Below are positions 7,762 through 16,475 of a stretch of 35,642 bases of DNA, one piece after another; positions within the stretch are counted from its first letter, which is position 1, and every line of letters begins with the position of its first letter. Origin of the DNA: UBA5499 sp002426275 (lineage in GTDB: Bacteria; Bacillota; DTU084); NCBI GenBank assembly GCA_937888735.1, contig CALASN010000070.1:1-35642 (forward strand), given 5' to 3'. Both the position numbers and the translations under genes were made by a program. The notes beneath the pieces are model-generated. The model was not told the origin of the DNA. It did not search any database and saw only the letters and a program-made list of their open reading frames with translations.

Positions 7762-10053
7762 TTAATTGGCGTCTGCCATTCTCTCGCCAAAGGCTTCCTG
7801 CATCAAACATTCGTGCTGGAGTCCGGCCAAAACTTCCCGTTCGAAAAGCGTCAGCCGTTTGTTTCCGTAACGCGCCACCAGCTTCAGGTTGGCCAGCATG
7901 TCGGCGCTTAAATCCGTTCTTGTTACAACTCCGAAGATTTGGAACGCATCCGCAAGGTGATCGTCCAGCATTTCGGAGAGAAGTTTGGCTCCCTCGGTGC
8001 TGCGGGGGGTCAAAAGGCCAAATTCTTCTCTGCCCCTTCTGCCGTTTCTGCCGTAACAGACGACAGTTACGTCTTCCCGCGCCACAACCGCGCGAAAAGC
8101 CAGATCCCCCAAGCGAAGATCGCTGTGATTGTAAACGGAAGAACGGGCTGTGTCAATCAGCAAGCGCTGCAGGCAGTTCTGCCTGGTCATGGTTCGCTGG
8201 CAGCCGATGCAATCGTCCACAGTCTGATAGAACGGGCACTTGCCCCTGGCCACCTTCAAGAAATGAAGAGTCTGCTCCACTTCCTTCTCATCCAGCTGGC
8301 TGAAAGGCGTCAAGTGGCGGAAGTGGTTTATGGCCGTTGGAGCAATCTCGATCTCAAGGGGCACCGACTTGCGCCACAATTGGTTTTTGTGAACCCAGAA
8401 CAGCTCGCTTTTGTCATAGCTGAGCCCATGTTCCAAAGATTGCATGTGTTCAAACTGCTGCCAGAGGTAATTATAGGAGTGGGCATTGGGATAAAGCAGC
8501 AAAGCTTCGTTCACATTCTTCACCAGCGAAGCCTTGCCGCAATTGGGGCACAGATATTCGGCGACAATCTGATCCGCCATGGGCTGATCGCAATTCTGAC
8601 AGTACAGCACGCCGCCTTTGGCCTTATAATCGGTATTCCCGCAGCGAGGGCAGGGAATGAATCCATGATGTCCGCAGCTGCAGGCGGCATATAACCTGGG
8701 CGGGAAGAAAAAGCCTTTGCCCTTGCCGATCAGCTCCATGGAATTGGCTTCTCGCAGGTACTCATGCTGCTGGTTCTGATAAACCAGATTAAAGGCGTTC
8801 TTCACAAATTGATTCATAACCTCCCGCCTGGTCTCCATATGAATGGATGCGGAAATCGGATTAGTATCCAGGTTTACGATCTCGGCAAAAGCCGCGAAGT
8901 TCTTATCCCGGATCTGATCCAGCTCGTCGCTGAGGCGCCTGAGAATGCCCACGCCCCAACGCCGGATCAGTTTATTGGACAGGTGATTGGGAAACCATAA
9001 TTTCCCTTTCCGGGCCGAGACGCCCAGCCCGTATTCGCCGATATTGTCTCCATCGTCTTCCAAGGGGATCTTGTAATAGCCGCTCACCAGCTCGTAATTT
9101 GCCCGCTGCAAGAGCTCGTTGAACTGCGGCAGATGCACCAGTCCCGGATGACTCATGGATACGTAGAGAGGATCATGGGCGCTGTTCTGATTATTGCTCA
9201 CAAGATTAGCCCTGCGGATGTAATCCATCTTGGCGATTCGCTCAATGAGCCCTTCTGTGAAGCGAATATCCTGCACAACCTGTTCCATAGCCTGGCGCAA
9301 CATTTGCTGCATATCGCGAATGGCAGCTTCGTGCTTAGCGTTAATCACGCTCATCCCCGTGCCGAGATCCAACCACAGAAAGCTGTAAGCCAAGCCATAG
9401 ACCGCAGCGGCATCTCCATTTCCCGGATCCAGGTAATCGATGCGGTATTGATACGTCATCCGCAGTTCGTGAATCTCAGGGTATTCCTCCAGCGCGTCGA
9501 TGCTGATGAACTTATAGCCTTTGGTGTGGATGCGATGCACGTCGTTTTTCTTCTGGTTGATCTCATGGCAGGCAGCCCTAAATTTCTTGGCGAAATCAGC
9601 AGACAGCTTCGAGCCTGGGGAGCTGAATTTGAAAACCCGAAACGACGGCCGATTGGAAAACTTATACTCATCGAACAGATCCTCCGTGTAAGAAGCGGGA
9701 ATCTCGTCCGCCAGCAAAATGATTTCGATGAGCTGATCCTTCACCAGGCGGCGAAGCATGGCCCGTGGCTTAGCCCGGTCGATCCCCAGCGCCTCTTGCA
9801 TGTACTGACGCAGCTTATCGTCGGACTTCACCGATTCGTCAATCAGTTTGCTCAACTGAACCATGGGGATTAAAGATAGTTTATCCTGATATTCCTGCTT
9901 TTTTTCCTCTAAAAGTACGAACATCTCTTCCAATTGTCTGTGGCTGAAATCTTTGATCTCAGCTTTACTAGTGCTGAAAAGCTGTCCCAAGAGCTTATCG
10001 CCGAAAGCGGCCACTTGCTCTGCCAAACTGGACTTTTGTTCTCTTTTCTCCAC
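7762..10053 (-). CDS. Uncharacterised cysteine-rich protein, 763 residues
   Basis: I do not recognise a family. The first ~130 residues are charged and helical (coiled-coil-like around 35-60). A middle region (200-450) has no cysteines apart from isolated ones. Residues 458-505 hold a zinc-ribbon-like array: C458, C460, C468, C471, C485, C488, C502 and C505. A second cluster, C606-x8-C615-x2-C618-x8-C627, could bind zinc or an iron-sulfur cluster. The last ~70 residues (DLSADMLANLKLVARYGNKR) look like a compact conserved domain. No signal peptide or membrane helix is seen, so it is probably cytoplasmic. The GTG start has GGGAGGG upstream. It stands alone between murB and a terminator, so context gives no function. 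A nucleic-acid role is a guess from the zinc ribbons only. Confidence 0.9.
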   Translation of the reverse strand: MEKREQKSSLAEQVAAFGDKLLGQLFSTSKAEIKDFSHRQLEEMFVLLEEKKQEYQDKLSLIPMVQLSKLIDESVKSDDKLRQYMQEALGIDRAKPRAMLRRLVKDQLIEIILLADEIPASYTEDLFDEYKFSNRPSFRVFKFSSPGSKLSADFAKKFRAACHEINQKKNDVHRIHTKGYKFISIDALEEYPEIHELRMTYQYRIDYLDPGNGDAAAVYGLAYSFLWLDLGTGMSVINAKHEAAIRDMQQMLRQAMEQVVQDIRFTEGLIERIAKMDYIRRANLVSNNQNSAHDPLYVSMSHPGLVHLPQFNELLQRANYELVSGYYKIPLEDDGDNIGEYGLGVSARKGKLWFPNHLSNKLIRRWGVGILRRLSDELDQIRDKNFAAFAEIVNLDTNPISASIHMETRREVMNQFVKNAFNLVYQNQQHEYLREANSMELIGKGKGFFFPPRLYAACSCGHHGFIPCPRCGNTDYKAKGGVLYCQNCDQPMADQIVAEYLCPNCGKASLVKNVNEALLLYPNAHSYNYLWQQFEHMQSLEHGLSYDKSELFWVHKNQLWRKSVPLEIEIAPTAINHFRHLTPFSQLDEKEVEQTLHFLKVARGKCPFYQTVDDCIGCQRTMTRQNCLQRLLIDTARSSVYNHSDLRLGDLAFRAVVAREDVTVVCYGRNGRRGREEFGLLTPRSTEGAKLLSEMLDDHLADAFQIFGVVTRTDLSADMLANLKLVARYGNKRLTLFEREVLAGLQHECLMQEAFGERMADAN

Positions 10054-10116
10054 TTTTTTCCCTCCCTAGCAAAAACTTCCTTTTTATTATGTTCAGCTTC
10101 GTGAAAAATATTCGGC

Positions 10117-11070
10117 CTAATCTTCCCCCATCACCTGCACCTCAAACTGCAGCTGGACTCCGAATTTGGCTTTCACCGTGTCCGTCACCAACTGGGCTAA
10201 ATTTAAAAAATCTTGGGCCGTAGCGCCTCCCCGGTTGACCAAAAAATTAGCGTGCATGGCGGAAACTTCCGCCCCGCCGCATCTGGTTCCCTTCAGGCCC
10301 GCCTCCTGGATTAGACGGCCCGCGTAATCTCCCGGAGGTCTTTTGAAAAAACTGCCGGCGCTTGGCAGATCCAACGGCTGCTTTGCTTTGCGCAGGTCCA
10401 GAAGCTTATTCATCTCAAAGACGATCTCTTCGGCTTCTCCTTTTTGCAGCTGAAACTGCGCAGCCGCGATCAGGGCTTTGCTTTTGGCAAGAACGCTGGT
10501 TCGATAAGCAAAACCGCATTGGCTAACGTCCAGTACCTTTTCCGCGCCATCCGGCTCTAAGATCCAGACCCGTTCCAGCACCTGCGAGATCTCGCCGCCG
10601 TATGCGCCGGCATTCATGTATACTGCCCCGCCCACGGTTCCGGGAATACCTGCCGCAAATTCCAAGCCGCCAAGGCCACGCTTCGCCGCTTCCCTGGCCA
10701 GCGTGCTCAAACGCGCTCCCGCTTCCACCCTCACCGCATCTTCAGTCCAGGAGATCTCGGTTAAAGCGGTGGTGCTCAGCACCATTCCCTTAACCCCGCC
10801 GTCTTTCACCAGCAAATTGCTGCCGTTGCCGATTACCAAAACAGGTAGCTTGTATTCTTGGGCGATTTGCAGCGAGATTTTTAACTGGTTCATTGTTGCG
10901 GGCTGAACGAAAATCTCAGCTGGGCCCCCGACTCTCAAAGTGGTGTGTTTGGACATGGGTTCCAATAATTTGACCCGCTCACAGGGAAGTGCGCGGGCCA
11001 AAATAAGCTCAAGGTCTTTGTTAATGGCAAGTAACCCCCTCCGCTTAAAAGCCGTCCCTGTCTTCTCCAT
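10117..11070 (-). CDS. murB: UDP-N-acetylenolpyruvoylglucosamine reductase (type II MurB)
   Basis: A cytoplasmic FAD enzyme that reduces UDP-GlcNAc-enolpyruvate to UDP-MurNAc in peptidoglycan synthesis. FAD-binding segments TTLRVGGPAE, VIGNGSNLLV and the GIPGTVGGAVYMNAGAYGGE loop are clear. The catalytic-region SAGSFFKRPPGDYAGRLIQEAGLKG and HANFLVNRGGATAQDF are typical of type II enzymes (about 300 residues). The ATG at 11070 has only a weak ribosome binding site and lies about 14 bases from the predicted transcription start. A stronger GGAGGGG at 11042-11035 precedes an in-frame ATT at 11025, so the true start is uncertain. It is monocistronic with its own promoter. Confidence 0.94.
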   Translation of the reverse strand: MEKTGTAFKRRGLLAINKDLELILARALPCERVKLLEPMSKHTTLRVGGPAEIFVQPATMNQLKISLQIAQEYKLPVLVIGNGSNLLVKDGGVKGMVLSTTALTEISWTEDAVRVEAGARLSTLAREAAKRGLGGLEFAAGIPGTVGGAVYMNAGAYGGEISQVLERVWILEPDGAEKVLDVSQCGFAYRTSVLAKSKALIAAAQFQLQKGEAEEIVFEMNKLLDLRKAKQPLDLPSAGSFFKRPPGDYAGRLIQEAGLKGTRCGGAEVSAMHANFLVNRGGATAQDFLNLAQLVTDTVKAKFGVQLQFEVQVMGED

Positions 11071-11090
11071 TATATACTCTCATAATAATC

Positions 11091-11119
11091 ATTATACATT
11101 TTTCCCCAGCTAATTGCAA
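11091..11119 (-). promoter_or_regulatory. Sigma-A promoter of murB
   Basis: On the minus strand there is a TTGCAA -35 (11119-11114), a 17-base spacer and a perfect TATAAT -10 (11096-11091). It would start transcription near 11084, very close to the annotated murB ATG. Confidence 0.78.
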
Positions 11120-11465
11120 GAAAGCCGGATATTTTTTTACAAAAATTTTATATTCTTCTCTACAGTAGGCAATATTGCAATCATGTCCGCTTCTTATCTC
11201 TGTGCGTACACCGCAGAACGCCACCGTCTCCCGGCAATGCGGAAAGCATTTCTTTTCTTAATCACATGACCGAAGATCGTTCTTTGACTCTCATTTCAAA
11301 TTGGACTTACTTCAGCGGGATCCGTATGTTTTTAAACATACCATTGTGCCTCGGCAAAGTCAAATTACAGACGATTAAATAAAAAAAATCGTAAATTGAA
11401 AAGGTAACTTCCAGAGTGGATGGCCTCCGCTGGAACTTACCTCTGCAGTAAATTCCAGTTATGGA
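11120..11465. other. Non-coding stretch with inverted repeats
   Basis: No convincing gene is seen here. The AT-rich part at 11361-11398 contains ACGATT and AATCGT arms flanking an A-rich loop. At 11403-11414 and 11430-11441 there is a 12-base inverted repeat (GGTAACTTCCAG / CTGGAACTTACC) with one mismatch and a 15-base loop. TTCCAG recurs twice more downstream, before and within the promoter of the small plus-strand gene, so a regulatory role is possible. Confidence 0.5.
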
Positions 11466-11494
11466 TTGCCAGACTAAGTTCCAGAGTTCATAAT
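11466..11494 (+). promoter_or_regulatory. Promoter of the small plus-strand gene
   Basis: TTGCCA (11466-11471), a 17-base spacer and CATAAT (11489-11494) form a good sigma-A promoter about 30 bases before the ORF at 11526. Confidence 0.6.
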
Positions 11495-11525
11495 CATTGT
11501 GTACCGCCTTGAGGAGACAATGCTT

Positions 11526-11753
11526 ATGAATCGAAAACCACTTCATGACAATTCCCTTTTGGTTCTAGAACAGCGAAAGATCATCCAGGCCGGAACGGCT
11601 TTACCAATTTACCTAAATAAGAAATTCTCGGGCTGTGAATCTCCATGCGCCCCCACCGACGGGATAGCTTTTATTCTCAAACTGCATGAAGGAAACGTGA
11701 TTTCCGATCATCAAGGACTGGGCTTGCCGCGTTTGGGGATCGAAATATCATAG
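11526..11753 (+). CDS. Small hypothetical protein, 75 residues
   Basis: I recognise no family. The reading frame starts MNRKPLHDNSLLVLEQRK and ends LGLPRLGIEIS, with a Cys pair in GCESPC. It has no signal peptide and no long hydrophobic helix. Support for it as a real gene: a GAGGAG ribosome binding site 9 bases before the ATG, a promoter at 11466-11494, and a position in an otherwise empty kilobase on the strand opposite to its neighbours. An alternative ATG two codons earlier (11520) is too close to the GAGGAG. Nothing recognisable follows in 11754-12040, and no terminator is obvious. Confidence 0.45.
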   Translation: MNRKPLHDNSLLVLEQRKIIQAGTALPIYLNKKFSGCESPCAPTDGIAFILKLHEGNVISDHQGLGLPRLGIEIS

Positions 11754-12040
11754 GTTCCCATTGGTTTCCGGAAGCCGCCAGGAACTGCAAACTATATGTA
11801 TAGGCTTCGTGGATATATCTGCATTTCCTTCCAATCGCGCCATCCCCCCATTCGGAACCGCTTTTACCCGCCGAGATCGCGGAAAATACCAGCGATAGCG
11901 CAAGCATCTTCCTCAAAACAGCTCCGCCTCCCTTGCCGCTCATCTCTTCTTATATTCTTCCCTGGCGCCTGTTTTCCCTTTTCAGTAAGTTACCTATTTT
12001 GAAAATAGTCCAAACGGACTAGTCCCTGCTGTCAGGCTAA

Positions 12041-12073
12041 AATAAAAACCCCGGCGCGCAAATGCTGGGGCTT
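12041..12073 (-). terminator. Terminator of the secA-yitT operon
   Basis: On the minus strand AAGCCCC-AGC (12073-12064) can pair with GC..CGGGGTTTT, with one mismatch, followed by TTTTTATTTT. It overlaps the last bases of the yitT stop codon. Confidence 0.7.
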
Positions 12074-12920
12074 ATCTGAACCGCTTGAACCCTTCTCCCA
12101 GCACCTCGCTGGCGCTGGTGATCACCAAAAAAGCGGCCGGATCAATCTCAGATACCAGCTCTTTCAGCTGGCTCACCTCGGATCTGGAAACGATCACAAA
12201 GAGCGTCGGGCGGGTCTGGCCAGTATACAATCCCTTGCCGGATAGCTCTGTGGCGCCCCGGTCCAGACTAGTGAGAATGGCCTGCCCAATCTGGTCGCTG
12301 CGTTCCGAGATAATGAAAGCGGCGCGGGTCAGGGGCAAACCCTCTTGAAACAAATCGATGGCCAGGCCGGTGAGGAAAAGAGCCAGAATCCCATAAAGCG
12401 CCAGTTCGGCGTTGAAAACGATGCCTGCCAAGAGAATCACCAGAAAATCGATCACCATCAGCGCCAGCCCGGGACTTGTTTTCAAAAAGCGACGCAAGAT
12501 CTGAGCTCCCAAATCTGTGCCGCCTGTGGAGCCGCCGGCGCGAAAAGTGATGCCCAGACCGACGCCAGAGAGCGCACCGCCATAAATAGAAGCTAAAAGC
12601 GGATCGGCAGTGAGTGCCGCCAGGCGCGGAGCCAGGGCGTCCACCAGAAGCGAAAGACTCAGCGCGCCGAAGAGGCTGCGCAGGGCAAAGCGCCGGCCCA
12701 TATTGCGCCAGCCCAAAGCGAACAGGGGGATATTCATCACAGCCATCAGCGCTCCCACCGGCACCCGGGAGAGATGATAAACGATGACGGCAAAGCCGCT
12801 CACCCCGCCCGAGGCAATGCGGTTGGGAACTAAAAACCAATTGAGCGCCAAAGCGATCACCAGCGAGCCCAAAAAGATGCTGGCATAGTCCACCAGAGCT
12901 CTTTTATTGATCTCTGCCAC
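12072..12920 (-). CDS. YitT family membrane protein
   Basis: A 282-residue protein of the YitT/YqfU family (DUF161 membrane region followed by a C-terminal DUF2179 domain). Hydrophobic helices fill the first ~200 residues, with the typical IASGGVSGFAVIVYHLS and FRAGGSTGGTDLGAQIL segments. The soluble end contains ATELSGKGLYTG and FVIVSRSEVSQLKELVSEIDP. Function is unknown; a transport role is usually assumed. The GTG at 12920 has GAGAGG 7 bases upstream and overlaps the tagA-like gene by 17 bp. It is the last gene of the secA operon. Confidence 0.92.
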   Translation of the reverse strand: MAEINKRALVDYASIFLGSLVIALALNWFLVPNRIASGGVSGFAVIVYHLSRVPVGALMAVMNIPLFALGWRNMGRRFALRSLFGALSLSLLVDALAPRLAALTADPLLASIYGGALSGVGLGITFRAGGSTGGTDLGAQILRRFLKTSPGLALMVIDFLVILLAGIVFNAELALYGILALFLTGLAIDLFQEGLPLTRAAFIISERSDQIGQAILTSLDRGATELSGKGLYTGQTRPTLFVIVSRSEVSQLKELVSEIDPAAFLVITSASEVLGEGFKRFR

Positions 12921-13644
12921 CTCCCAGCCTCTCTTTCAAAACCGCCAGGGCAAATCTGGGCAAAGCCGTCATTCTGGGAAGCCGGGACGGCTCTTTGGCC
13001 AACCGCCAAGCCCATTCCAGCCCCAACTTGGAAACGGCCTGGGGAGCCCGCTTCTTCTGGCCGCTGAGCACGTCAAAAGAGCCTCCGATGCCAAGCCCAA
13101 GGGGCACGCCCAGCTTTGGCAAATGCTCCTCCAGCCACAGCTCCTGCCTGGGCGAACCCAGACCAGCCGCCAAAATCTCCGGCGCGGCCCGCTTGATTTG
13201 GGAGAGCACAGCCGGCTCCTCGCGACCGGCGAAATAGCCGTGCTGGCAGCCTGCAATTTTCAGACCCTGGAAGCGCGCGGCGAGTTTAGCGGCCGCCTCT
13301 TGGGCAACCCCGGGTTTGCCTCCCAATAAATATATGCTCCATCCTTCCCGGGCCGCCGCCTGGCAAAGGGCCAAAAACAGATCAATGCCGGTCACCCTCC
13401 CGGGCAAGGGCGAGCCTAAGATCTTACCGGCCCAGACGACTCCCATGCCGTCCGGAATCACCAAATCAGCCCTCGCCAATGCCGCGGCAAGCTCCGGGTG
13501 CTGCCGGGCAGCCATGATCATTTCGGAATTGGGCGTGCAGATCAGGTGGCTGCCGCCCTGGGCCAGAAAAGCCCGGCAGCGGGCCACAGCCTCCTGGACA
13601 TCCACCCTGTCCACCCCGACGTCTAAGATCTTAACTCTCTCCAT
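12904..13644 (-). CDS. WecG/TagA/CpsF family glycosyltransferase (GT26)
   Basis: A 246-residue GT26 enzyme, the family of N-acetylmannosaminyltransferases that act on undecaprenyl-linked sugars in teichoic acid or surface polysaccharide assembly. Signature segments are TPNSEMIMAAR, ADLVIPDGMGVVWA, RVTGIDLF, YLLGGKPGVAQEAA and AAGLGSPRQELWL. The start at 13644 was chosen for its GGAGGA ribosome binding site and because family members begin shortly before the ILDVGVDRV strand. It overlaps csaB by 14 bp. Coupling with CsaB suggests that it makes a pyruvylated secondary cell-wall polymer. The sugar is not determinable. Confidence 0.93.
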   Translation of the reverse strand: MERVKILDVGVDRVDVQEAVARCRAFLAQGGSHLICTPNSEMIMAARQHPELAAALARADLVIPDGMGVVWAGKILGSPLPGRVTGIDLFLALCQAAAREGWSIYLLGGKPGVAQEAAAKLAARFQGLKIAGCQHGYFAGREEPAVLSQIKRAAPEILAAGLGSPRQELWLEEHLPKLGVPLGLGIGGSFDVLSGQKKRAPQAVSKLGLEWAWRLAKEPSRLPRMTALPRFALAVLKERLGGGRDQ

Positions 13645-14644
13645 CGAGCTTCCTCCCCAGCTGTGCCAATCCCTCAAGCCCTGACGCGGCCCGGGCTTTC
13701 AGCTCCCGCACTTGCTCCGGACGCGCAGCCGTCGCCTGAGAAACCGCCGCTTCCAGGTCCGGCGCTTCCAGATCAGCGCCGGCTAAGCCCAGTTCCTCCA
13801 CCAGCGCGTCAACCTTGGGATCGTAGCTGATGGCCACTGCCGGCCTCTGCAAAAGCGCCGCAAAGATCAAAGCGTGCAGCCGCATGGCGCAGACCAGCTG
13901 AGCCTGCGCAAAATAGCCTAAAAGGGCAGGCAGATCGGAAGCTGCCGCCACCTCTCCCCCCAATTCTGCCGCCAGACGCCTGGCCAAAGGCAGATCGCAC
14001 TGCGGCTGCATGGCGGCAAAGACAAAAGGCAGCCGGCTCTCGCGGCGCAGCTTTTCCAGCGCGCCACACAAGCGCTCTTCTTTGCCTTGCCACGGTCTGA
14101 GGGCGAAAAGAATATAAGGCTCCCGAAGGGGAGCTTCCGCTGCCAGCTGATCCGCGGGCAAGGCCCAAACCGGATCCGCGACCAGTTCCACAGGCCCTGC
14201 GCCAAGCTCCCTGAGCAGCTGCCGAGACTGCCCGTCCCGCACGGACAACAGCCTTGCTCCCTTTGCGCTTTCCCCCACCTTCGCTTTGCTGCCCTTGCGG
14301 GTAAAGGGACCCAAGCCCTGGGCGAAGAAAGCGTAAGGCTTACCCAAAAATTTCGCCAGTTTGAGCAAGCCCAGGTAATAGCGCAGGGAGTTGGGGCCTG
14401 TGACATCCTGCAGGAGACTCCCTCCCCCCAAGAGCAGCAGATCGCACCAGAGAAGCCCCCGCAGGACAGAGGGACTGAAGCGGGAGAACGTTTTCACCTT
14501 CAAAGGAGAGAGTAGGGCCTCAGTCTGCTCTTGCGAGGCCGTAAGGACGCCAAGCCGGTGTCCTTGCCCGGCCAGGCTCCTGGCGATGGCATACAGCACC
14601 GCCTCATCTCCCGCGTTGCCATAGCCGTAGTAACCTAAGAGCAA
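13631..14644 (-). CDS. csaB: Polysaccharide pyruvyl transferase CsaB
   Basis: A 337-residue enzyme that adds ketal-linked pyruvate to a cell-wall glycan, creating the ligand that SLH-domain S-layer or outer-membrane anchoring proteins bind. Family features are GYYGYGNAGDEAVL at the N-terminus, LLLGGGSLLQDVTGPNSLRYY, FAQGLGPF and VCAMRLHALIFAALLQRPAVAI with the conserved R-H pair. The start given is TTG at 14644, which lacks a well-spaced ribosome binding site. An in-frame ATA at 14656 lies 6 bases after AAAGGTGA and would give the family-like MAKFLLLGYYG. No ATG or GTG is available after the upstream stop. It follows the DUF5693 gene closely. Confidence 0.94.
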   Translation of the reverse strand: MLLGYYGYGNAGDEAVLYAIARSLAGQGHRLGVLTASQEQTEALLSPLKVKTFSRFSPSVLRGLLWCDLLLLGGGSLLQDVTGPNSLRYYLGLLKLAKFLGKPYAFFAQGLGPFTRKGSKAKVGESAKGARLLSVRDGQSRQLLRELGAGPVELVADPVWALPADQLAAEAPLREPYILFALRPWQGKEERLCGALEKLRRESRLPFVFAAMQPQCDLPLARRLAAELGGEVAAASDLPALLGYFAQAQLVCAMRLHALIFAALLQRPAVAISYDPKVDALVEELGLAGADLEAPDLEAAVSQATAARPEQVRELKARAASGLEGLAQLGRKLDGES

Positions 14645-14648
14645 AAAC

Positions 14649-16475
14649 TTAGCTATGGCGAATCACCTTTCTCTCCAGCAAAGTCAGCAGCCAGCCCAAG
14701 CAAAGACCTAAGGCCAGGCCCCAGAAAGAGCGGACCAAAGATGCCGAAAGCGGAGTGTGCGCATGGGCAAAACTGTTAATGGTCGAGACCAAAGCGATGG
14801 CGCCCAGCGGTAAGCACAGCCGCTGCCAAAACGAAGGCTTTAATGAAAACGCCAAGACCAAAAGCGGATAGCACAAAAGCTCTTTAGTCCTGGGCCGATA
14901 GCCAAAGATCCCCTCCAAAGCCTCCCTGGCAGTCCGCTCCCACTGCGGCGCCAGGCCTGTGTTACCGCTGCGCAAGAGATAGACCGCCAAAATTGCGGCC
15001 AAAACCAACCCCAGCGCCACGTGCCACACCCGCAGCGGAGCCGCCAGCTGACTCTGGCACCATTTTTTAAACTCTTCCCAGTCTCCGCCGCCGGCTAGCG
15101 GGGAAAACGCCCACAGGCCCAGGAGCCCCACTGGCAGCAGAAAAGCGACTTTCACCCCGGCGAAGCGCCAAAGGGCAAGACAAAACTGCCAGCTGCCCAG
15201 AAGGCCCGAGACAACCAAGCCCCCCGCCGCGGCCACCAGGCCTGCGGCCGCGGCCCGCCTCACGCCCGAAGAGACGTTTCGGCTGGCCAAAACAGCGCAA
15301 AGGGGAAAGACAACGGCAGCCAGGAGCGCAAACAATTGCCTGGCGCGCAAAATATTCCACAGCGGCAGCGCCAGCCAGGCTGCAAACAAGCCCGCCACGA
15401 GCGCTTTTCTTATTGCTGCAGGCGCCTGATCCGCCAACAGCAGCCACGCTCCCACAGGAGCCAGCGCCGCCAGCCAAAACAGCGCAATGCCGCTTTGCCA
15501 AGGGGGACGCGGAGCCACAATCTCCGCCTGATATCCCAAAGCAGTTAAACTCTGCCGCAGGTCCCGCACAAAGCTGACATTGGCTGCCAAGAGTTCTCTT
15601 CTCTGCAGGATGGGGCGCAGATACAAAAGGGGTATGCTGCGTTCGGTCACGGCCCGAATGAGCCTCTCTTTCGCCCGCTGCGGCGACATTCGCTCAAGTT
15701 CGGGACGGGGAATGGTATGCAGGCGCAACAGCGACGAACCAGCGTGAAGCGCTAAGCTGTCCTGCCCTTTTTGCTTGGAAAACTCCACGAGAGCCAAGGG
15801 AAGGCGACGCTTGTCCAACAGCCGGGCCGCGGCCGCGTAATCATCCGGATAGCCTAAAACCTCATCTCCCATGCTCAAAAACGCCTGCGCGCCTTTGCCC
15901 TGATCAAGGAGATAGGCCAAAGTTTCCGGGCGCAATCGTGGATCGTTCTGTAAACGTACGATGACGGCCAAGCCCAAAGATCTGGAGAGCGCAAGTTTCT
16001 CCCGGGGCAGGCCCAGAGGCTGCTCCAGAAAAGAGGCCTGATCTGTCGAAAGCTGCCACAGCTGCTTCCCCAGCGGCTTGCCGCCCAGATCCGGCAGGAT
16101 CGCCGCCAGATCCGCAGCCACAGCTGGATCGCGCGGCATTATGTATAACCGTCCTGGCTTGACGGCAAGTTGCCCCAGCTCCTGCGGCCGGCCGGCTGCG
16201 GTCAGAAGATCCGCTCCGTCCCAAAGCAAAAGTTTCCCTTGCCTGTACGCTTGAGACGCCGTATACTGGCTGATTGCAACCGAGGCCACTCCCGCTTCTT
16301 TCAGACTGCCCAGAGTTTCCCTGATGGAAGTGTGACTGCGTCTTGCCAGGTTCAGCGCTTCGGAATAATCATAAGCTAAAGTGAAAGTCCGCTTTTCCCA
16401 ATCCACCCGCTGCCAAGCCACCAGAGCGCTTCCCAGAAGGCCTAAAAAAACAAGTAGCCAGCCTGCCCGTTTCAT
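14649..16475 (-). CDS. DUF5693 family membrane protein
   Basis: A 608-residue protein of the DUF5693 family, commonly found beside csaB in Firmicutes. It starts with a signal-anchor (GWLLVFLGLLGSALVAW). The outer domain to about residue 325 includes the conserved LAYDYSEAL and SIRETLGSLKEAGVASVAISQYT segments. The C-terminal half is strongly hydrophobic with roughly eight membrane segments. Function is unknown; context suggests a role in assembly or export of the pyruvylated polymer. The ATG overlaps the DUF2993 gene stop by 4 bp. Confidence 0.9.
   Translation of the reverse strand: MKRAGWLLVFLGLLGSALVAWQRVDWEKRTFTLAYDYSEALNLARRSHTSIRETLGSLKEAGVASVAISQYTASQAYRQGKLLLWDGADLLTAAGRPQELGQLAVKPGRLYIMPRDPAVAADLAAILPDLGGKPLGKQLWQLSTDQASFLEQPLGLPREKLALSRSLGLAVIVRLQNDPRLRPETLAYLLDQGKGAQAFLSMGDEVLGYPDDYAAAARLLDKRRLPLALVEFSKQKGQDSLALHAGSSLLRLHTIPRPELERMSPQRAKERLIRAVTERSIPLLYLRPILQRRELLAANVSFVRDLRQSLTALGYQAEIVAPRPPWQSGIALFWLAALAPVGAWLLLADQAPAAIRKALVAGLFAAWLALPLWNILRARQLFALLAAVVFPLCAVLASRNVSSGVRRAAAAGLVAAAGGLVVSGLLGSWQFCLALWRFAGVKVAFLLPVGLLGLWAFSPLAGGGDWEEFKKWCQSQLAAPLRVWHVALGLVLAAILAVYLLRSGNTGLAPQWERTAREALEGIFGYRPRTKELLCYPLLVLAFSLKPSFWQRLCLPLGAIALVSTINSFAHAHTPLSASLVRSFWGLALGLCLGWLLTLLERKVIRHS

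Noticed and set aside
7939..8694. 251-codon plus-strand frame
   Set aside because: It is antisense to the 763-residue protein gene and has no ribosome binding site or family resemblance; long antisense frames are common in this composition.
9133..9873. 246-codon plus-strand frame
   Set aside because: Antisense shadow of the same large gene; no recognisable domain.
11307..11546. 79-codon minus-strand frame
   Set aside because: It covers the promoter and inverted repeats of the plus-strand gene and has no start signal or family resemblance.
11677..11943. 88-codon minus-strand frame with a signal-peptide-like start (MLALSLVFSAISAG)
   Set aside because: No adequate ribosome binding site or promoter, an unconvincing remainder, and overlap with the better-supported small plus-strand gene.
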